Assembly (NCBI GenBank): GCA_025363435.1
Contig: JANYDY010000108.1
Span: 1-64,000 of the forward strand
Source: Betaproteobacteria bacterium
GTDB lineage: Bacteria; Pseudomonadota; Gammaproteobacteria; Burkholderiales; SG8-41
DNA: 64,000 bases
Reading direction: 5' to 3'
Positions 48,679 through 59,062 of this stretch are shown one piece after another; the first letter of the stretch is position 1, and each line of letters opens with the position of its first letter. The translations under genes were made by a program, and so were the position numbers. The notes under the pieces are model-generated. The model worked only from the letters and a program-made list of their open reading frames with translations. It was not told the origin of the DNA and did no database searches.

Positions 48679-49419
48679 ATGCACATTCTGTTGAGCAACG
48701 ACGATGGTTACTTTGCGCCCGGACTCGCGATCCTCGCCGAAGCCATCGGTGAAATTGCGCAGGTTACCGTCGTCGCACCGGAACGCGATCGCAGCGGTGC
48801 AAGCAATTCATTGACGCTCGACCGCCCGTTAAGCGTGCGTCGCGCCGCCAACGGTTTTTTTTATGTCAACGGTACGCCGACCGATTGCGTGCACCTTGCG
48901 GTCACCGGCCTGCTCGACAAAATGCCGGATATCGTCATCTCCGGCATCAACCACGGCGCCAACATGGGCGATGACACGATTTATTCAGGCACGGTCGCAG
49001 CGGCAACCGAAGGTTATCTGCTGGGCATTCCCTCGCTGGCGATTTCTCTCGTCGCCAGCGGCAGTGATCATTTCAAAACCGCCGCGCGCGTGGCCGCCGA
49101 ACTGGCTGCACGACTGGCGCGCAACCCGCTTGGGCAGCCGGTGCTGTTGAATGTCAATGTGCCCGATGTACCGTTCGAATCCCTGTGCGGCACGCGGGTC
49201 ACGCGCCTCGGTAAACGGCATAAGGCCGAGCCGGTGGTCCGCGCCTCGACGCCGCGTGGTGAAACCGTCTACTGGGTAGGCGCCGCGGGTGCGGCGCAGG
49301 ATGCCGGCGACGGCACCGATTTTCACGCGGTTGGCGCAGCCATGGTCTCGCTGACGCCGTTGCAGATGGATTTGACGCAGACCGGCCAGTTGCAAACCAT
49401 CCGGCAGTGGATGGCATGA
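48679..49419 (+). CDS. surE: 5'/3'-nucleotidase SurE
   Basis: A stationary-phase survival nucleotidase acting on nucleoside monophosphates and polyphosphate. The 246 residues show the metal site [12 protein letters not shown] (residues 4-15), [19 protein letters not shown] and [20 protein letters not shown]. The length is normal. It overlaps pcm by 4 bases (ATGA), and surE-pcm-nlpD forms an obvious operon. Confidence 0.96.
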   Translation: MHILLSNDDGYFAPGLAILAEAIGEIAQVTVVAPERDRSGASNSLTLDRPLSVRRAANGFFYVNGTPTDCVHLAVTGLLDKMPDIVISGINHGANMGDDTIYSGTVAAATEGYLLGIPSLAISLVASGSDHFKTAARVAAELAARLARNPLGQPVLLNVNVPDVPFESLCGTRVTRLGKRHKAEPVVRASTPRGETVYWVGAAGAAQDAGDGTDFHAVGAAMVSLTPLQMDLTQTGQLQTIRQWMA

Positions 49420-50072
49420 GCACCAGAATTTCCGGCATCGGCATGACGTCGCAGCGCACGCGTCTGCGCATGATCACGCGCCTGCGCGAACAGGGCATAA
49501 CCGACGAGGCGGTGCTCAACGTGATGAACGAGATTCCGCGTCATATCTTTGTTGAAGATGCGCTGGCCAGCCGCGCCTACGACGATTGCGCCTTGCCGAT
49601 CGGTTTGGGGCAGACGATTTCGCAGCCCTATATCGTTGCGCGCATGACTGAACTGCTGACGGCCGGAAAACCGCCCGGCAAGGTGCTGGAGATCGGCACC
49701 GGCTGCGGTTATCAGACGGCGATATTGGCGCGGCTGTCGACCGAAGTGTATTCGGTCGAACGGCTGTTGCCGCTGTTGTCGAAGGCGCGGCGCAACCTGC
49801 GTGAATTGCGCGTCATGAATATCCGCTTCAAACATGCAGACGGCCATATCGGCATTCCGGAAGCTGCGCCGTTTGACGCGATCATGGTTGCCGCAGCGGC
49901 AACGCATGTGCCGGACGCCTTGAAACAGCAACTCGCCACCGGTGGCCGCATGGTGGTGCCGATGGGTACCAGTGAGCAGTATCTTTGCCTGATCGAACGC
50001 ACGCGCGGCGGATTTACAGAGACCAGGCTCGATGCAGTCAATTTTGTGCCGATGCTGTCGGGATTGAGTTGA
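49416..50072 (+). CDS. pcm: Protein-L-isoaspartate O-methyltransferase
   Basis: Repairs isoaspartyl damage in ageing proteins with S-adenosylmethionine. The 218 residues have the SAM site [18 protein letters not shown] (about 93-110), the PCMT signature [20 protein letters not shown] and [14 protein letters not shown]. The start at 49416 (MSTRIS) overlaps the surE stop. The longer frame from 49407 adds three residues. The stop shares a base with the nlpD ATG (TGATG). Confidence 0.96.
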   Translation: MSTRISGIGMTSQRTRLRMITRLREQGITDEAVLNVMNEIPRHIFVEDALASRAYDDCALPIGLGQTISQPYIVARMTELLTAGKPPGKVLEIGTGCGYQTAILARLSTEVYSVERLLPLLSKARRNLRELRVMNIRFKHADGHIGIPEAAPFDAIMVAAAATHVPDALKQQLATGGRMVVPMGTSEQYLCLIERTRGGFTETRLDAVNFVPMLSGLS

Positions 50073-51046
50073 TGACGGTGCGCGCGCGTATCCGCCCGGG
50101 TTTTGTATTTGCTCTCAGTGTGCTGGTGCTGGCAGCCTGCACATCGACGCGTCATCCGGCGCCGGTTTCCGACCGCACGCAGTCGCCGGCAGCATCGGCG
50201 GGCAAACCTGCAGCGCCAGTGCCTGCCGCTGCAGCACGCGAGCCGGACGCGCGCCCCGATATGTACACCGTCAAACGCGGCGACACGCTCTACCTGATTG
50301 CGCTTGATCACGGGCTCGACTACAAAGAACTCGCTGAGTGGAACAGCCTCGATAATCCAAATGTGATCCGCGCCGGTCAGCAATTGCGCTTGCGCGCACC
50401 GCAGTCATCAACGGTAGCTACGCCGCTTAAACCCGCGCCGGCGGTGCAGGGCAAACCTGTTACCGGTGCGGCACCTGCACCTGCAAGCAGCGCAGTGTCA
50501 ACGGCTGGTGACGCCGTGAAGTCGCAACCCAAAGGCATCAAGCTGGCGTACTCCGAGCAGGCATTGGCGCAGTTGTCGGCCACCGCTGTCAAACCGCCGC
50601 CTATAGCCGTGGCCAAACCCGAGCCGCGCGTAGAAGAGAAACCGGCTGCCGCTGAAGACGACGACGAGAAAATCGACTGGGGCTGGCCGACTGCAGGCAA
50701 AGTACTCAGCACTTTTAACGAGTCAACCAATCTCAAGGGCATCGCCATCGCCGGCAAGCAGGGTCAGGCGATCAACGCCAGTGCGCCGGGCAAGGTTCTC
50801 TACAGCGGCGACGGCATACGCGGTTACGGCAAACTCGTCATCATCAAGCACAACAAGGTTTTCCTCAGCGTCTATGCGCACAACAGCCAGGTCACTGTGA
50901 AAGAAGGCCAGACGGTGGTGAAGGGGCAGAAGATCGCCGAGATGGGCAACAGCGACAGCGATCAGGTGAAGCTGCACTTCGAGATACGACGCTTCGGCAA
51001 ACCGGTCGATCCCGTCCGCATGCTGCCGGGCGACCGGCCCGGTTAG
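50072..51046 (+). CDS. nlpD: NlpD-like LysM/M23 lipoprotein activator
   Basis: A 324-residue lipoprotein (lipobox LAAC, C23) with a Pro/Ala linker, a LysM peptidoglycan-binding domain (YTVKRGDTLYLIALDHG, about 65-108) and a C-terminal M23/LytM domain (about 228-318). The LytM zinc residues are degenerate: GIAIAGKQG lacks the first His, and only KLHFEIR of the HxH pair remains. That is the pattern of NlpD and EnvC, which activate amidases rather than cut peptidoglycan. It is the last gene of the surE-pcm-nlpD operon, and rpoS does not follow. Confidence 0.93.
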   Translation: MTVRARIRPGFVFALSVLVLAACTSTRHPAPVSDRTQSPAASAGKPAAPVPAAAAREPDARPDMYTVKRGDTLYLIALDHGLDYKELAEWNSLDNPNVIRAGQQLRLRAPQSSTVATPLKPAPAVQGKPVTGAAPAPASSAVSTAGDAVKSQPKGIKLAYSEQALAQLSATAVKPPPIAVAKPEPRVEEKPAAAEDDDEKIDWGWPTAGKVLSTFNESTNLKGIAIAGKQGQAINASAPGKVLYSGDGIRGYGKLVIIKHNKVFLSVYAHNSQVTVKEGQTVVKGQKIAEMGNSDSDQVKLHFEIRRFGKPVDPVRMLPGDRPG

Positions 51047-51091
51047 ATTCAAGGGCAGCAGCGCCGCGCCCGCGGTGCGCGCCGGCCGGGA

Positions 51092-53053
51092 CTAAGCGGA
51101 CGGAAAGGCGTTTACTTTCGCCATCAATTCTTTTGCGCCTGTCGCGCTTGCGGAAGAGCCGTAACGCAATTGAACGTAAAAAGCGCTGATGGTTTCAATC
51201 AGGTCGCGCAAATCCGGGCGCGTCGCGCCGGCGCGCCGTGAAAATGCCACCGGCCCTTCGCTCGGGTGACGTGTCACGCCGTGACGCGCCAGCTTGGCGC
51301 AGAAGCGGTTGTAGGCATGCACCAGCGGATCGGGCCGTTGCGCACGCACGCGGTAGAGCATGATCAGGCCGATCACCAGTGTAACGGCAGTGGCGAGCAT
51401 GAACATGATGGTGGCGAGTTTTTGCCACGTCGCATTATCGATGCCGGCGCGTTCCATCAATTGAAACTGCCGTTCCTGGGTGTATTCGAGCACCAGCTGA
51501 TTCCACGAATTGGTTGCCGAGTCCCAGGTCATGCGCGCGCGTTGCAGCCATTCATATTCGCCGCGTACCTGCCGCGGCAATGACTCGGATTGCGGCGCGG
51601 CGGCGGCGATGCCGGATTCAACCCGGTTAGGCGACACCGCGGCGGTTGGATCAACGCGCACCCAGCCTTCGTTCGTGAACCAGACTTCAGTCCACGCGTG
51701 GGCATCGGCCTGGCGTACCGTCAGATAGGCGCCGACATAATTGACTTCGCCGCCCTGATAGCCGGTCACCACACGGGCGGGAACGCCGCCTGCACGCATC
51801 AACACAGCGAACGCGGACGCATAGTGTTCGCAAAACCCGGCCTTGGTCGAAAACAGAAATTCATCGACCGGATTAGTGCCCAATAGCGGCGGCGTCGTCG
51901 TGTAGTAAAAATTTTGATTGCTGAACATTGCCAGTACAGCGGCGGCGTAGGCGCGGTCGTCGGCAACGCCTTTGCGCATGCGTTCCGCCAGCGCTGCGCT
52001 GCGCGGGTTGCTGCGTGCCGGCAACGCCAGCGCGCGCTGTTTTTCAAATGACTGCAGTTCGGCGTTGTCGCGCCAGTTCGCGTGCGACACCATATCGTAG
52101 CGCGTGCGCCGGCTCACCGGAGCCGGGCTAAGTATCTGAAAATCTCCTGTGAGCCGCGCCGGCGCCGGCGCGCGCGCCGGCAGGTCGAGCGCAAACAGCC
52201 AGCGCCGGCTGTGCGGCTCGACCGTCACGGTGTATTCAATCGGATTGCCCGAGCGTTGGACTTCGCGCTGCAACTGATTACCGAGGCGAGACGCAGTCCA
52301 TGTGTAACCGTCGAAATCCCACATGACCGGACCGCGCCAGTACAACTGGTTGGCGCGCGGCACTTCAGAGCGAAAGGTGGCGCGCAGGGCAACCGCGTCC
52401 GAGGTCAGCAGTTTGCTCACGCTGCCCGGCGACATTTCGTCCGACAGCCCGGTAGTGCCGGATAGCGCGTCCTGCGGCATGCCCCAGAGCGGACCGGAGA
52501 CGCGCGGAAAAAGCACGAACAGCACCAGCATCAACGGCACTGATTGCAGCAGCAGCATGCCGGCGCTGCGGAACTGGTAGCGAAACCCCGGCTGCTGCTG
52601 GCGGAACTGAAAACCGATCAGTGTGGCGGTGATGACCCAGACCACCAGCAGCAGATACAAGGCGGTAGGGATGGTTTGCGAATAGAGAAAATTGGTGATG
52701 ACCAGGAAGTAGCAGAGGAATACCAGCACCATCGCATCGCGCAGCGCGGCCATTTCCAGCAGCTTCAGCGCCAGCATGACGACTAGCAGTGTCACCCCCG
52801 AATCGCGGCCAAGCAGACGTCCGTAGTGAAGATAGATGCCGCCGATGGTGCCGCCGGCGATGACGAACAACAGCCATTTCGGCGGCATGTGTAGCGCGTG
52901 CCATGTAATGTAAATGCGCCAGATCAGCAGGGTGACCGCCAGCAGCGTGACCCACCACGGCAAACGTTCCACGTGCGGCAGCGTGACCAGCGCAAGGGCG
53001 AACAGCAGCCAGCCGACCTGTCCCGGATGCAGCCGCTCGTTGGCCGCGTTCAT
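51092..53053 (-). CDS. TgpA-type transglutaminase-like membrane protein
   Basis: A 653-residue inner-membrane protein. Its N-terminal DUF3488 region has several helices (about 10-195). A periplasmic transglutaminase-like domain carries the triad Cys in GFCEHYASAF, His in HAWTEVWF and Asp in GWVRVDPTAA. One more helix (LATIMFMLATAVTLVIGLIM) and a cytosolic DUF4129-like tail follow. Pseudomonas TgpA is essential; the substrate of the domain is unknown. The ATG at 53053 overlaps the DUF58 stop by 4 bases; the longer upstream frame is a shadow of the DUF58 gene. Confidence 0.92.
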   Translation of the reverse strand: MNAANERLHPGQVGWLLFALALVTLPHVERLPWWVTLLAVTLLIWRIYITWHALHMPPKWLLFVIAGGTIGGIYLHYGRLLGRDSGVTLLVVMLALKLLEMAALRDAMVLVFLCYFLVITNFLYSQTIPTALYLLLVVWVITATLIGFQFRQQQPGFRYQFRSAGMLLLQSVPLMLVLFVLFPRVSGPLWGMPQDALSGTTGLSDEMSPGSVSKLLTSDAVALRATFRSEVPRANQLYWRGPVMWDFDGYTWTASRLGNQLQREVQRSGNPIEYTVTVEPHSRRWLFALDLPARAPAPARLTGDFQILSPAPVSRRTRYDMVSHANWRDNAELQSFEKQRALALPARSNPRSAALAERMRKGVADDRAYAAAVLAMFSNQNFYYTTTPPLLGTNPVDEFLFSTKAGFCEHYASAFAVLMRAGGVPARVVTGYQGGEVNYVGAYLTVRQADAHAWTEVWFTNEGWVRVDPTAAVSPNRVESGIAAAAPQSESLPRQVRGEYEWLQRARMTWDSATNSWNQLVLEYTQERQFQLMERAGIDNATWQKLATIMFMLATAVTLVIGLIMLYRVRAQRPDPLVHAYNRFCAKLARHGVTRHPSEGPVAFSRRAGATRPDLRDLIETISAFYVQLRYGSSASATGAKELMAKVNAFPSA

Positions 53054-54105
53054 GGCGTGCGGCCCGCATCGAACATCGCCAGCGCTTCGAGACAGCGTTC
53101 GCGCTGCGCGTCGCCGGGGGCGGGCTGTAGCGCGATGCCGGGGATGCGCAGGCCGAAACTGATCGACGCAGCGTGCGCGTCGATGACCCAGCGCGTCAGG
53201 CGTGACAGGCGCGCTTCGGTGCCCAGTGCGGCGGGCGTGGCGAGCCAGTCCAGCCAAAGCTCGGTGTCGGCGCGGCCGCTGAATTGTTTGGTCATCAGTC
53301 CCTGACCGCGTGCCGCCGCCTTCCATGCGATATGCCGCGGTGAATCGCCGGGGCTGTACGAACGCAGACCGGCAAAATCCTCCTGGCCGCTGCCATGTGC
53401 AATGCCGTTGCCGTGATGCGCCTCCGGTACCGGCAGCGGCGGCGTCGCCACTTCAATGCGCGGATAGACGGTGCAGCGGATGTCGAGATCAGCGTAGGCC
53501 CATGCATAACACAGACCGAGCGGGAAACGCGTAAACACGGTGACGCGGCCGGGCCGCAATACACCGCGGCGTTCGGCGGGGATGGCGACGCGCGCAGTCG
53601 CGCTTTGATTGGCCGCGACGTCGATATAAATTTCGTGTTTGCCGTCGCGTGTAAGTCCGACGCTGTAACGCACCAGCGTGCCGGGATTATCGAACACCAG
53701 CGTAAAGTGTGCGTGCTCGCCGCAAAACACCGGTTCGACGCGGCCGGGCGAAATTTTCAGGCGTGCCAGATTGCGGAAGGTGTGCAGTATCGAGTTGACG
53801 CCGAGCGCGCCGAGCAGAAAGGTCAGCACAAAACCGAGGCTCAGGTTGTAATTGATCGAGCCCGTGAGCATCAGCATCAGTGCAATGATGTACATGATGC
53901 CGTAGCGCGATGGCAAAATGAAGATGCGCCGCTGCACCAGCACAATGCTGCCGCTTTGCGCGCCGTGGAGCTGAAACAGCCAGCGCTCGAAATAGCCGCG
54001 AACTTTGCGGTAGGGTGCGCCGAGCGGGCGCAGCATCAACCACCAGCGTGAGGCATTCGGTGGCGGCTCGTAGGTATAACCAGTGCCTGGCTGCGGGGTT
54101 TCCAC
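53050..54105 (-). CDS. DUF58 domain protein
   Basis: A 351-residue protein with two adjacent hydrophobic segments (GIMYIIALMLMLTGSINYNL then GFVLTFLLGALGVNSIL, about 70-105). A DUF58 domain is recognisable at DFAGLRSYSPGDSPRHIAWK (about 245-264). These proteins are encoded with MoxR ATPases and transglutaminases and are thought to be partners in chaperone-like envelope complexes; direct function is not established. It sits in the middle of moxR-DUF58-tgpA, 16 bases after the MoxR gene. Confidence 0.92.
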   Translation of the reverse strand: METPQPGTGYTYEPPPNASRWWLMLRPLGAPYRKVRGYFERWLFQLHGAQSGSIVLVQRRIFILPSRYGIMYIIALMLMLTGSINYNLSLGFVLTFLLGALGVNSILHTFRNLARLKISPGRVEPVFCGEHAHFTLVFDNPGTLVRYSVGLTRDGKHEIYIDVAANQSATARVAIPAERRGVLRPGRVTVFTRFPLGLCYAWAYADLDIRCTVYPRIEVATPPLPVPEAHHGNGIAHGSGQEDFAGLRSYSPGDSPRHIAWKAAARGQGLMTKQFSGRADTELWLDWLATPAALGTEARLSRLTRWVIDAHAASISFGLRIPGIALQPAPGDAQRERCLEALAMFDAGRTP

Positions 54106-54121
54106 GCGTCGCCGTTCAAAT

Positions 54122-55042
54122 CTATGGAATCGGCACGGCTTCGATGAGATTTTCAGACACCGCTGCGCCGTTGATGCGGGTGCTGTCGCGCGCCACGAAC
54201 AAACGGTGGCCGACGACGCCGGGAACGATGGCTTGCAGGTCTTCCGGCAGCACCTGATTGCGGCCCTCCATCAGCGCCCATGCACGCGCGGCGGCCAGCA
54301 GCGCCAGTGCCGCGCGCGGCGACAAGCCGCTGACGTAGTCGGGCGACTTGCGGCTGTAATCGACCAGCGCCTGCAGGTAGTCGAGCAGCGCGCTCGAGAC
54401 ATGCACCGCGCGCACCGCGGTTTGTACCGCGGCAAGTTCGGCCGGCTGCAACGCGGGCGTCAGTTTCGGCAGGAGATCGCGGCGGTCCGCACCTTGCAGC
54501 AGCGCGCGCTCGGCGCCGGCATCCGGATAACCGAGTTCGATACGCATGAGAAAGCGGTCGAGTTGCGATTCCGGCAGCGGAAAAGTACCGATCTGGTTCG
54601 AGGGATTTTGCGTCGCGATGACAAAAAACGGTTCCGGCAGCGGCCGCGTTTCGCCTTCCGCAGTGACCTGGTGTTCTTCCATTGCTTCGAGCAGCGCGCT
54701 TTGCGTCTTCGGCGTGGCGCGATTAACTTCATCGGCGAGAATCACCTGCGAAAATATCGGTCCCGGATGAAAGCGAAATTTGCCGCTGTCGCGGTCGTAG
54801 ATCGAGACGCCGAGGATGTCTGCGGGCAACAGGTCGCTGGTGAACTGTATGCGCTGAAATTGCAGACCGAGAACTGCGGCGAGCGTATGCGCGAGAGTGG
54901 TTTTACCGACACCCGGAATGTCTTCAATCAGCAGGTGGCCGCGCGCGAGCAGGCAAGCGACAGACAGGCGGATCTGACGTTCCTTGCCGAGGATAACCTG
55001 GCTGATTTGTTTGACGACGTTGTCGATCTGTTCACGGTGCAT
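54122..55042 (-). CDS. MoxR-family AAA+ ATPase
   Basis: A 306-residue AAA+ protein that is predicted to act as a chaperone or assembly factor. It has Walker A GVGKTTLAHT (about 44), Walker B VILADEVNRATPKTQSALLE and sensor 1 in FVIATQNPSNQIGTFPLPES, all typical of the MRP subgroup. The C-terminal lid follows (LSPRAALALLAAARAWAL). It is the first gene of moxR-DUF58-tgpA and is divergent from the HDAC-like gene. Confidence 0.95.
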   Translation of the reverse strand: MHREQIDNVVKQISQVILGKERQIRLSVACLLARGHLLIEDIPGVGKTTLAHTLAAVLGLQFQRIQFTSDLLPADILGVSIYDRDSGKFRFHPGPIFSQVILADEVNRATPKTQSALLEAMEEHQVTAEGETRPLPEPFFVIATQNPSNQIGTFPLPESQLDRFLMRIELGYPDAGAERALLQGADRRDLLPKLTPALQPAELAAVQTAVRAVHVSSALLDYLQALVDYSRKSPDYVSGLSPRAALALLAAARAWALMEGRNQVLPEDLQAIVPGVVGHRLFVARDSTRINGAAVSENLIEAVPIP

Positions 55043-55143
55043 CGGCGCTATTGTAACGTGGTTCGCGGGCTATGGCGGCGGCGCCGGCTTGGACAATGCC
55101 CGGTGCCGCAGCTAATATGCCGGATGCAGATTTGGAGGTTGCA

Positions 55144-56067
<924 letters not shown>

Positions 56068-56099
56068 GGCGCACACTGCTGTGGCGGCGCTGACCGGAA

Positions 56100-56468
56100 T
56101 CAAGGCATCCACATTGCCGCAATCACATTGCGGTTCTCGGCAACCAGTATGTTGTAGGTGCGGCAGGCGGCAGCGCTGTTCATTATTTCGAGTCCGACAC
56201 GCGCTTCATATAAACAACGCGCCAGCGACGGATGCGGAAATTTTTGTGTCGGTCCGGTGCCGAGCAGGACGATTTCAGGGCGCAGGGTCAGCAGAAATTC
56301 AAATTGTGCCGCGGCCAGATCCTCCCAGTGCTGCGGCCAGTCAAATAGCAGCTGGCTGGCGCTGACGATCAGGCTCTGTTGATGCTGCACCCGGTTGATC
56401 GATACGTAACCGGGGCCATGCCCGGTAAACAGATTGCTGCCGGATGCGGTTTCTAGGTGGAATTTCAT
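56100..56468 (-). CDS. Mth938-like (DUF498) domain protein
   Basis: A 122-residue soluble protein of the Mth938/NDUFAF3-like fold. The core FEFLLTLRPEIVLLGTGPTQ and FPHPSLARCLYEARVGLEIM (about 57-95), ending AACRTYNILVAENRNVIAAM, is characteristic. The human relative NDUFAF3 is an assembly factor of respiratory complex I; bacterial function is unknown. It converges on the HDAC-like gene and is divergent from alaC across about 80 bases. Confidence 0.88.
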   Translation of the reverse strand: MKFHLETASGSNLFTGHGPGYVSINRVQHQQSLIVSASQLLFDWPQHWEDLAAAQFEFLLTLRPEIVLLGTGPTQKFPHPSLARCLYEARVGLEIMNSAAACRTYNILVAENRNVIAAMWMP

Positions 56469-56550
56469 ACGAATCGGAATTGCCGGAGGAGGCTGGGTCG
56501 GCTAAAATTATATGCTTTTTCACGCCCTTAGAAGCGAAACGTGGACGCCC

Positions 56551-57735
56551 ATGGAAGAGTTTGCCCGGATTAAACGCCTGCCGCCCTATGTATTCAACAT
56601 TACGGGCGAACTGAAGGCTGCCGCACGCAAGCGCGGCGAGGACGTCATCGACCTGTCGATGGGCAATCCCGATCAGCCGACGCCGCGTCACATCGTCGAT
56701 AAATTGATCGAAAGCGTGCAGCGCAGCGACACCCACGGCTATTCGGTGTCGAAGGGCATCCCGCGGCTGCGGCGTGCGATCTGCAATTGGTACAAGTCGC
56801 GCTACAACGTCGAATTCGATTTCGATTCGGAAGCGATCGTGACGATCGGTTCGAAAGAAGGCATCGCGCATCTGGCGCTGGCGACGCTCGACCGCGGCGA
56901 CATCGTGCTGGTGCCGAATCCGAGTTATCCGATTCATATCTACGGGCCGGTGATTGCCGGCGCCGACATCCGCCACGTGCCGATGGTGGCCGGTGTTGAT
57001 TTCTTCGACGAACTGGAAAGCGCAATCCGCGATTCCTATCCGAAACCGAAGATGCTGATCTGCAATTTCCCCGGCAATCCGACCACGCAGTGCGTGGACC
57101 TGGCGTTTTTTGAGCGGCTGGTGGCGATCGCGCGCGAACATCACATCTACATTGTGCACGATCTCGCCTATGCCGACATCGTGTTCGACGGTTATCGCGC
57201 GCCGTCGATCATGGAAGTGCCGGGCGCGCGCGACATCGCTGTCGAATTTTTCACCTTGTCGAAGAGCTACAATATGGCGGGCTGGCGCGTCGGCTGCATG
57301 GTCGGCAACAAGGATCTCGTCACCGCACTGGCGCGCATGAAGAGTTATCACGACTACGGCACGTTTACGCCGATTCAGGTTGCCTCCATCATCGCGCTTG
57401 AAGGTCCACAGGAATGCGTCGAGGAAGTGCGCGCGATGTATCAGAAGCGCCGCGACGTCATGTGCGCAGGTTTGCAGGCGGCCGGCTGGAACGTCGATAT
57501 ACCCAAAGCGACCATGTATATCTGGGCGAAGATTCCCGAACCCTACGCAAAGATGGGCTCGCTGGAGTTTTCCAAGAAGCTGCTCAACGAAGCGCGCGTC
57601 GCGGTGTCGCCAGGCATTGGCTTCGGCGAATATGGCGACGACCATGTGCGCTTTGCGCTGATTGAGAACGAAGCCCGTTCAAGACAGGCGGTGCGCGGCA
57701 TCAAGGAAATGTTCCGGAAGGACGGCCTGTTATGA
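56551..57735 (+). CDS. alaC: Alanine transaminase AlaC
   Basis: A PLP aminotransferase interconverting pyruvate and alanine with glutamate. The 394 residues start [20 protein letters not shown], and the fold type I core contains the PLP lysine in [19 protein letters not shown]. The ATG at 56551 gives the family N-terminus, whereas 56512 adds 13 residues. It overlaps hom by 4 bases (ATGA). The alaC-hom-thrC order is common in proteobacteria and links alanine and threonine synthesis. Confidence 0.94.
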   Translation: MEEFARIKRLPPYVFNITGELKAAARKRGEDVIDLSMGNPDQPTPRHIVDKLIESVQRSDTHGYSVSKGIPRLRRAICNWYKSRYNVEFDFDSEAIVTIGSKEGIAHLALATLDRGDIVLVPNPSYPIHIYGPVIAGADIRHVPMVAGVDFFDELESAIRDSYPKPKMLICNFPGNPTTQCVDLAFFERLVAIAREHHIYIVHDLAYADIVFDGYRAPSIMEVPGARDIAVEFFTLSKSYNMAGWRVGCMVGNKDLVTALARMKSYHDYGTFTPIQVASIIALEGPQECVEEVRAMYQKRRDVMCAGLQAAGWNVDIPKATMYIWAKIPEPYAKMGSLEFSKKLLNEARVAVSPGIGFGEYGDDHVRFALIENEARSRQAVRGIKEMFRKDGLL

Positions 57736-59057
57736 AATCTCTGCGCCCGATTCACGTCGGTCTGCTCGGCATAGGCACGGTCGGCGGTGGCACGTTTGAA
57801 GTGCTGGCGCGCAATCAGGAAGAAATCATGCGCCGTGCCGGCCGCGGCATCGTCATCAAAATGGTGGCGGACAAGGACCTTAAGCGCGCGCGCAAACTGG
57901 TTGGTAAAACGGCTAAAGTCACCGACGACGCCTTCAAGGTGGTCAACGATCCGGATATCGATATTGTCATTGAGTTGATCGGCGGCACCCGAATCGCGCG
58001 CGAACTGGTGATGGCGGCAATCGCCAACGGCAAACACGTCGTCACGGCGAACAAGGCCTTGCTGGCGAACTACGGCAACGAGATTTTCGCGGCGGCGCGC
58101 AAGCACCGCGTGATGGTTGCGTTCGAAGCCGCGGTAGCCGGCGGCATACCCATCATCAAGGCGTTGCGCGAAGGCCTCACCGCCAACCGCATCGAATGGA
58201 TTGCCGGCATCATCAACGGCACCAGCAATTTCATCCTGTCGGAAATGCGCGACAAGGGTTCGAGTTTCGAGAGCGTGCTGGCGGAAGCGCAACGGCTCGG
58301 TTACGCCGAGACCGACCCGACCTTCGATATCGAGGGCATCGATGCCGCACACAAGCTGACCATCATGGCGGCGATTTCCTTCGGTATTCCGATGCGCTTC
58401 AAGGACGCTTATACCGAAGGCATTTCGAAGCTGACGGCGGCCGATATCCGCTACGCCGAAGAGCTGGGTTACCGCATCAAGCTGCTCGGCATTACGCGGC
58501 GCACGCCCAAAGGTATCGAGTTGCGTGTGCATCCGACGTTGATCCCGGCGCGCCGGCTGATCGCCAATGTTGAGGGCGTGATGAATGCAATCCTGGTCAA
58601 GGGTGACGCGGTGGGGCCGACACTGTATTACGGCGCCGGCGCGGGCGCCTATCCGACGGCGTCGGCGGTGATCGCTGATCTGGTTGACGTCACGCGTATG
58701 CATACGGCCGACCCCGAGAACCGCGTGCCGCATCTGGCGTTTCAGCCCGACCGCATGTCGAACGTGCCTATCCTGCCGATGGCCGAGGTCGAGACTTCGT
58801 ACTATCTGCGCATGCGCGTGTACGACAAGCCGGGCGTGCTCGCCGACATTACGCGCGTGCTGGCCAAGAGTAAAATATCGATCGACGCGATGGTGCAAAA
58901 AGAACCGCCGGCAGGCGAGGCGCACGCCGACATCATCATGCTCACGCATTTGACCATCGAGAAGCGCATCAATGCGGCAATTGCCGGCATCGAGAAGTTG
59001 AAGGTCGTGGTCGGCAAGGTCACGCGCATACGCATGGAGCAGCTCGGCACGAGCTGA
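57732..59057 (+). CDS. hom: Homoserine dehydrogenase
   Basis: Reduces aspartate semialdehyde to homoserine in the threonine and methionine branch. The 441 residues show the NAD(P) site [12 protein letters not shown] (about 9-20) and the catalytic domain [14 protein letters not shown] (about 160). A C-terminal ACT regulatory domain ([20 protein letters not shown], about 357 on) usually binds threonine. It is the monofunctional type without aspartokinase. It lies 5 bases from thrC, in alaC-hom-thrC. Confidence 0.97.
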   Translation: MKSLRPIHVGLLGIGTVGGGTFEVLARNQEEIMRRAGRGIVIKMVADKDLKRARKLVGKTAKVTDDAFKVVNDPDIDIVIELIGGTRIARELVMAAIANGKHVVTANKALLANYGNEIFAAARKHRVMVAFEAAVAGGIPIIKALREGLTANRIEWIAGIINGTSNFILSEMRDKGSSFESVLAEAQRLGYAETDPTFDIEGIDAAHKLTIMAAISFGIPMRFKDAYTEGISKLTAADIRYAEELGYRIKLLGITRRTPKGIELRVHPTLIPARRLIANVEGVMNAILVKGDAVGPTLYYGAGAGAYPTASAVIADLVDVTRMHTADPENRVPHLAFQPDRMSNVPILPMAEVETSYYLRMRVYDKPGVLADITRVLAKSKISIDAMVQKEPPAGEAHADIIMLTHLTIEKRINAAIAGIEKLKVVVGKVTRIRMEQLGTS

Positions 59058-59062
59058 AGTTC

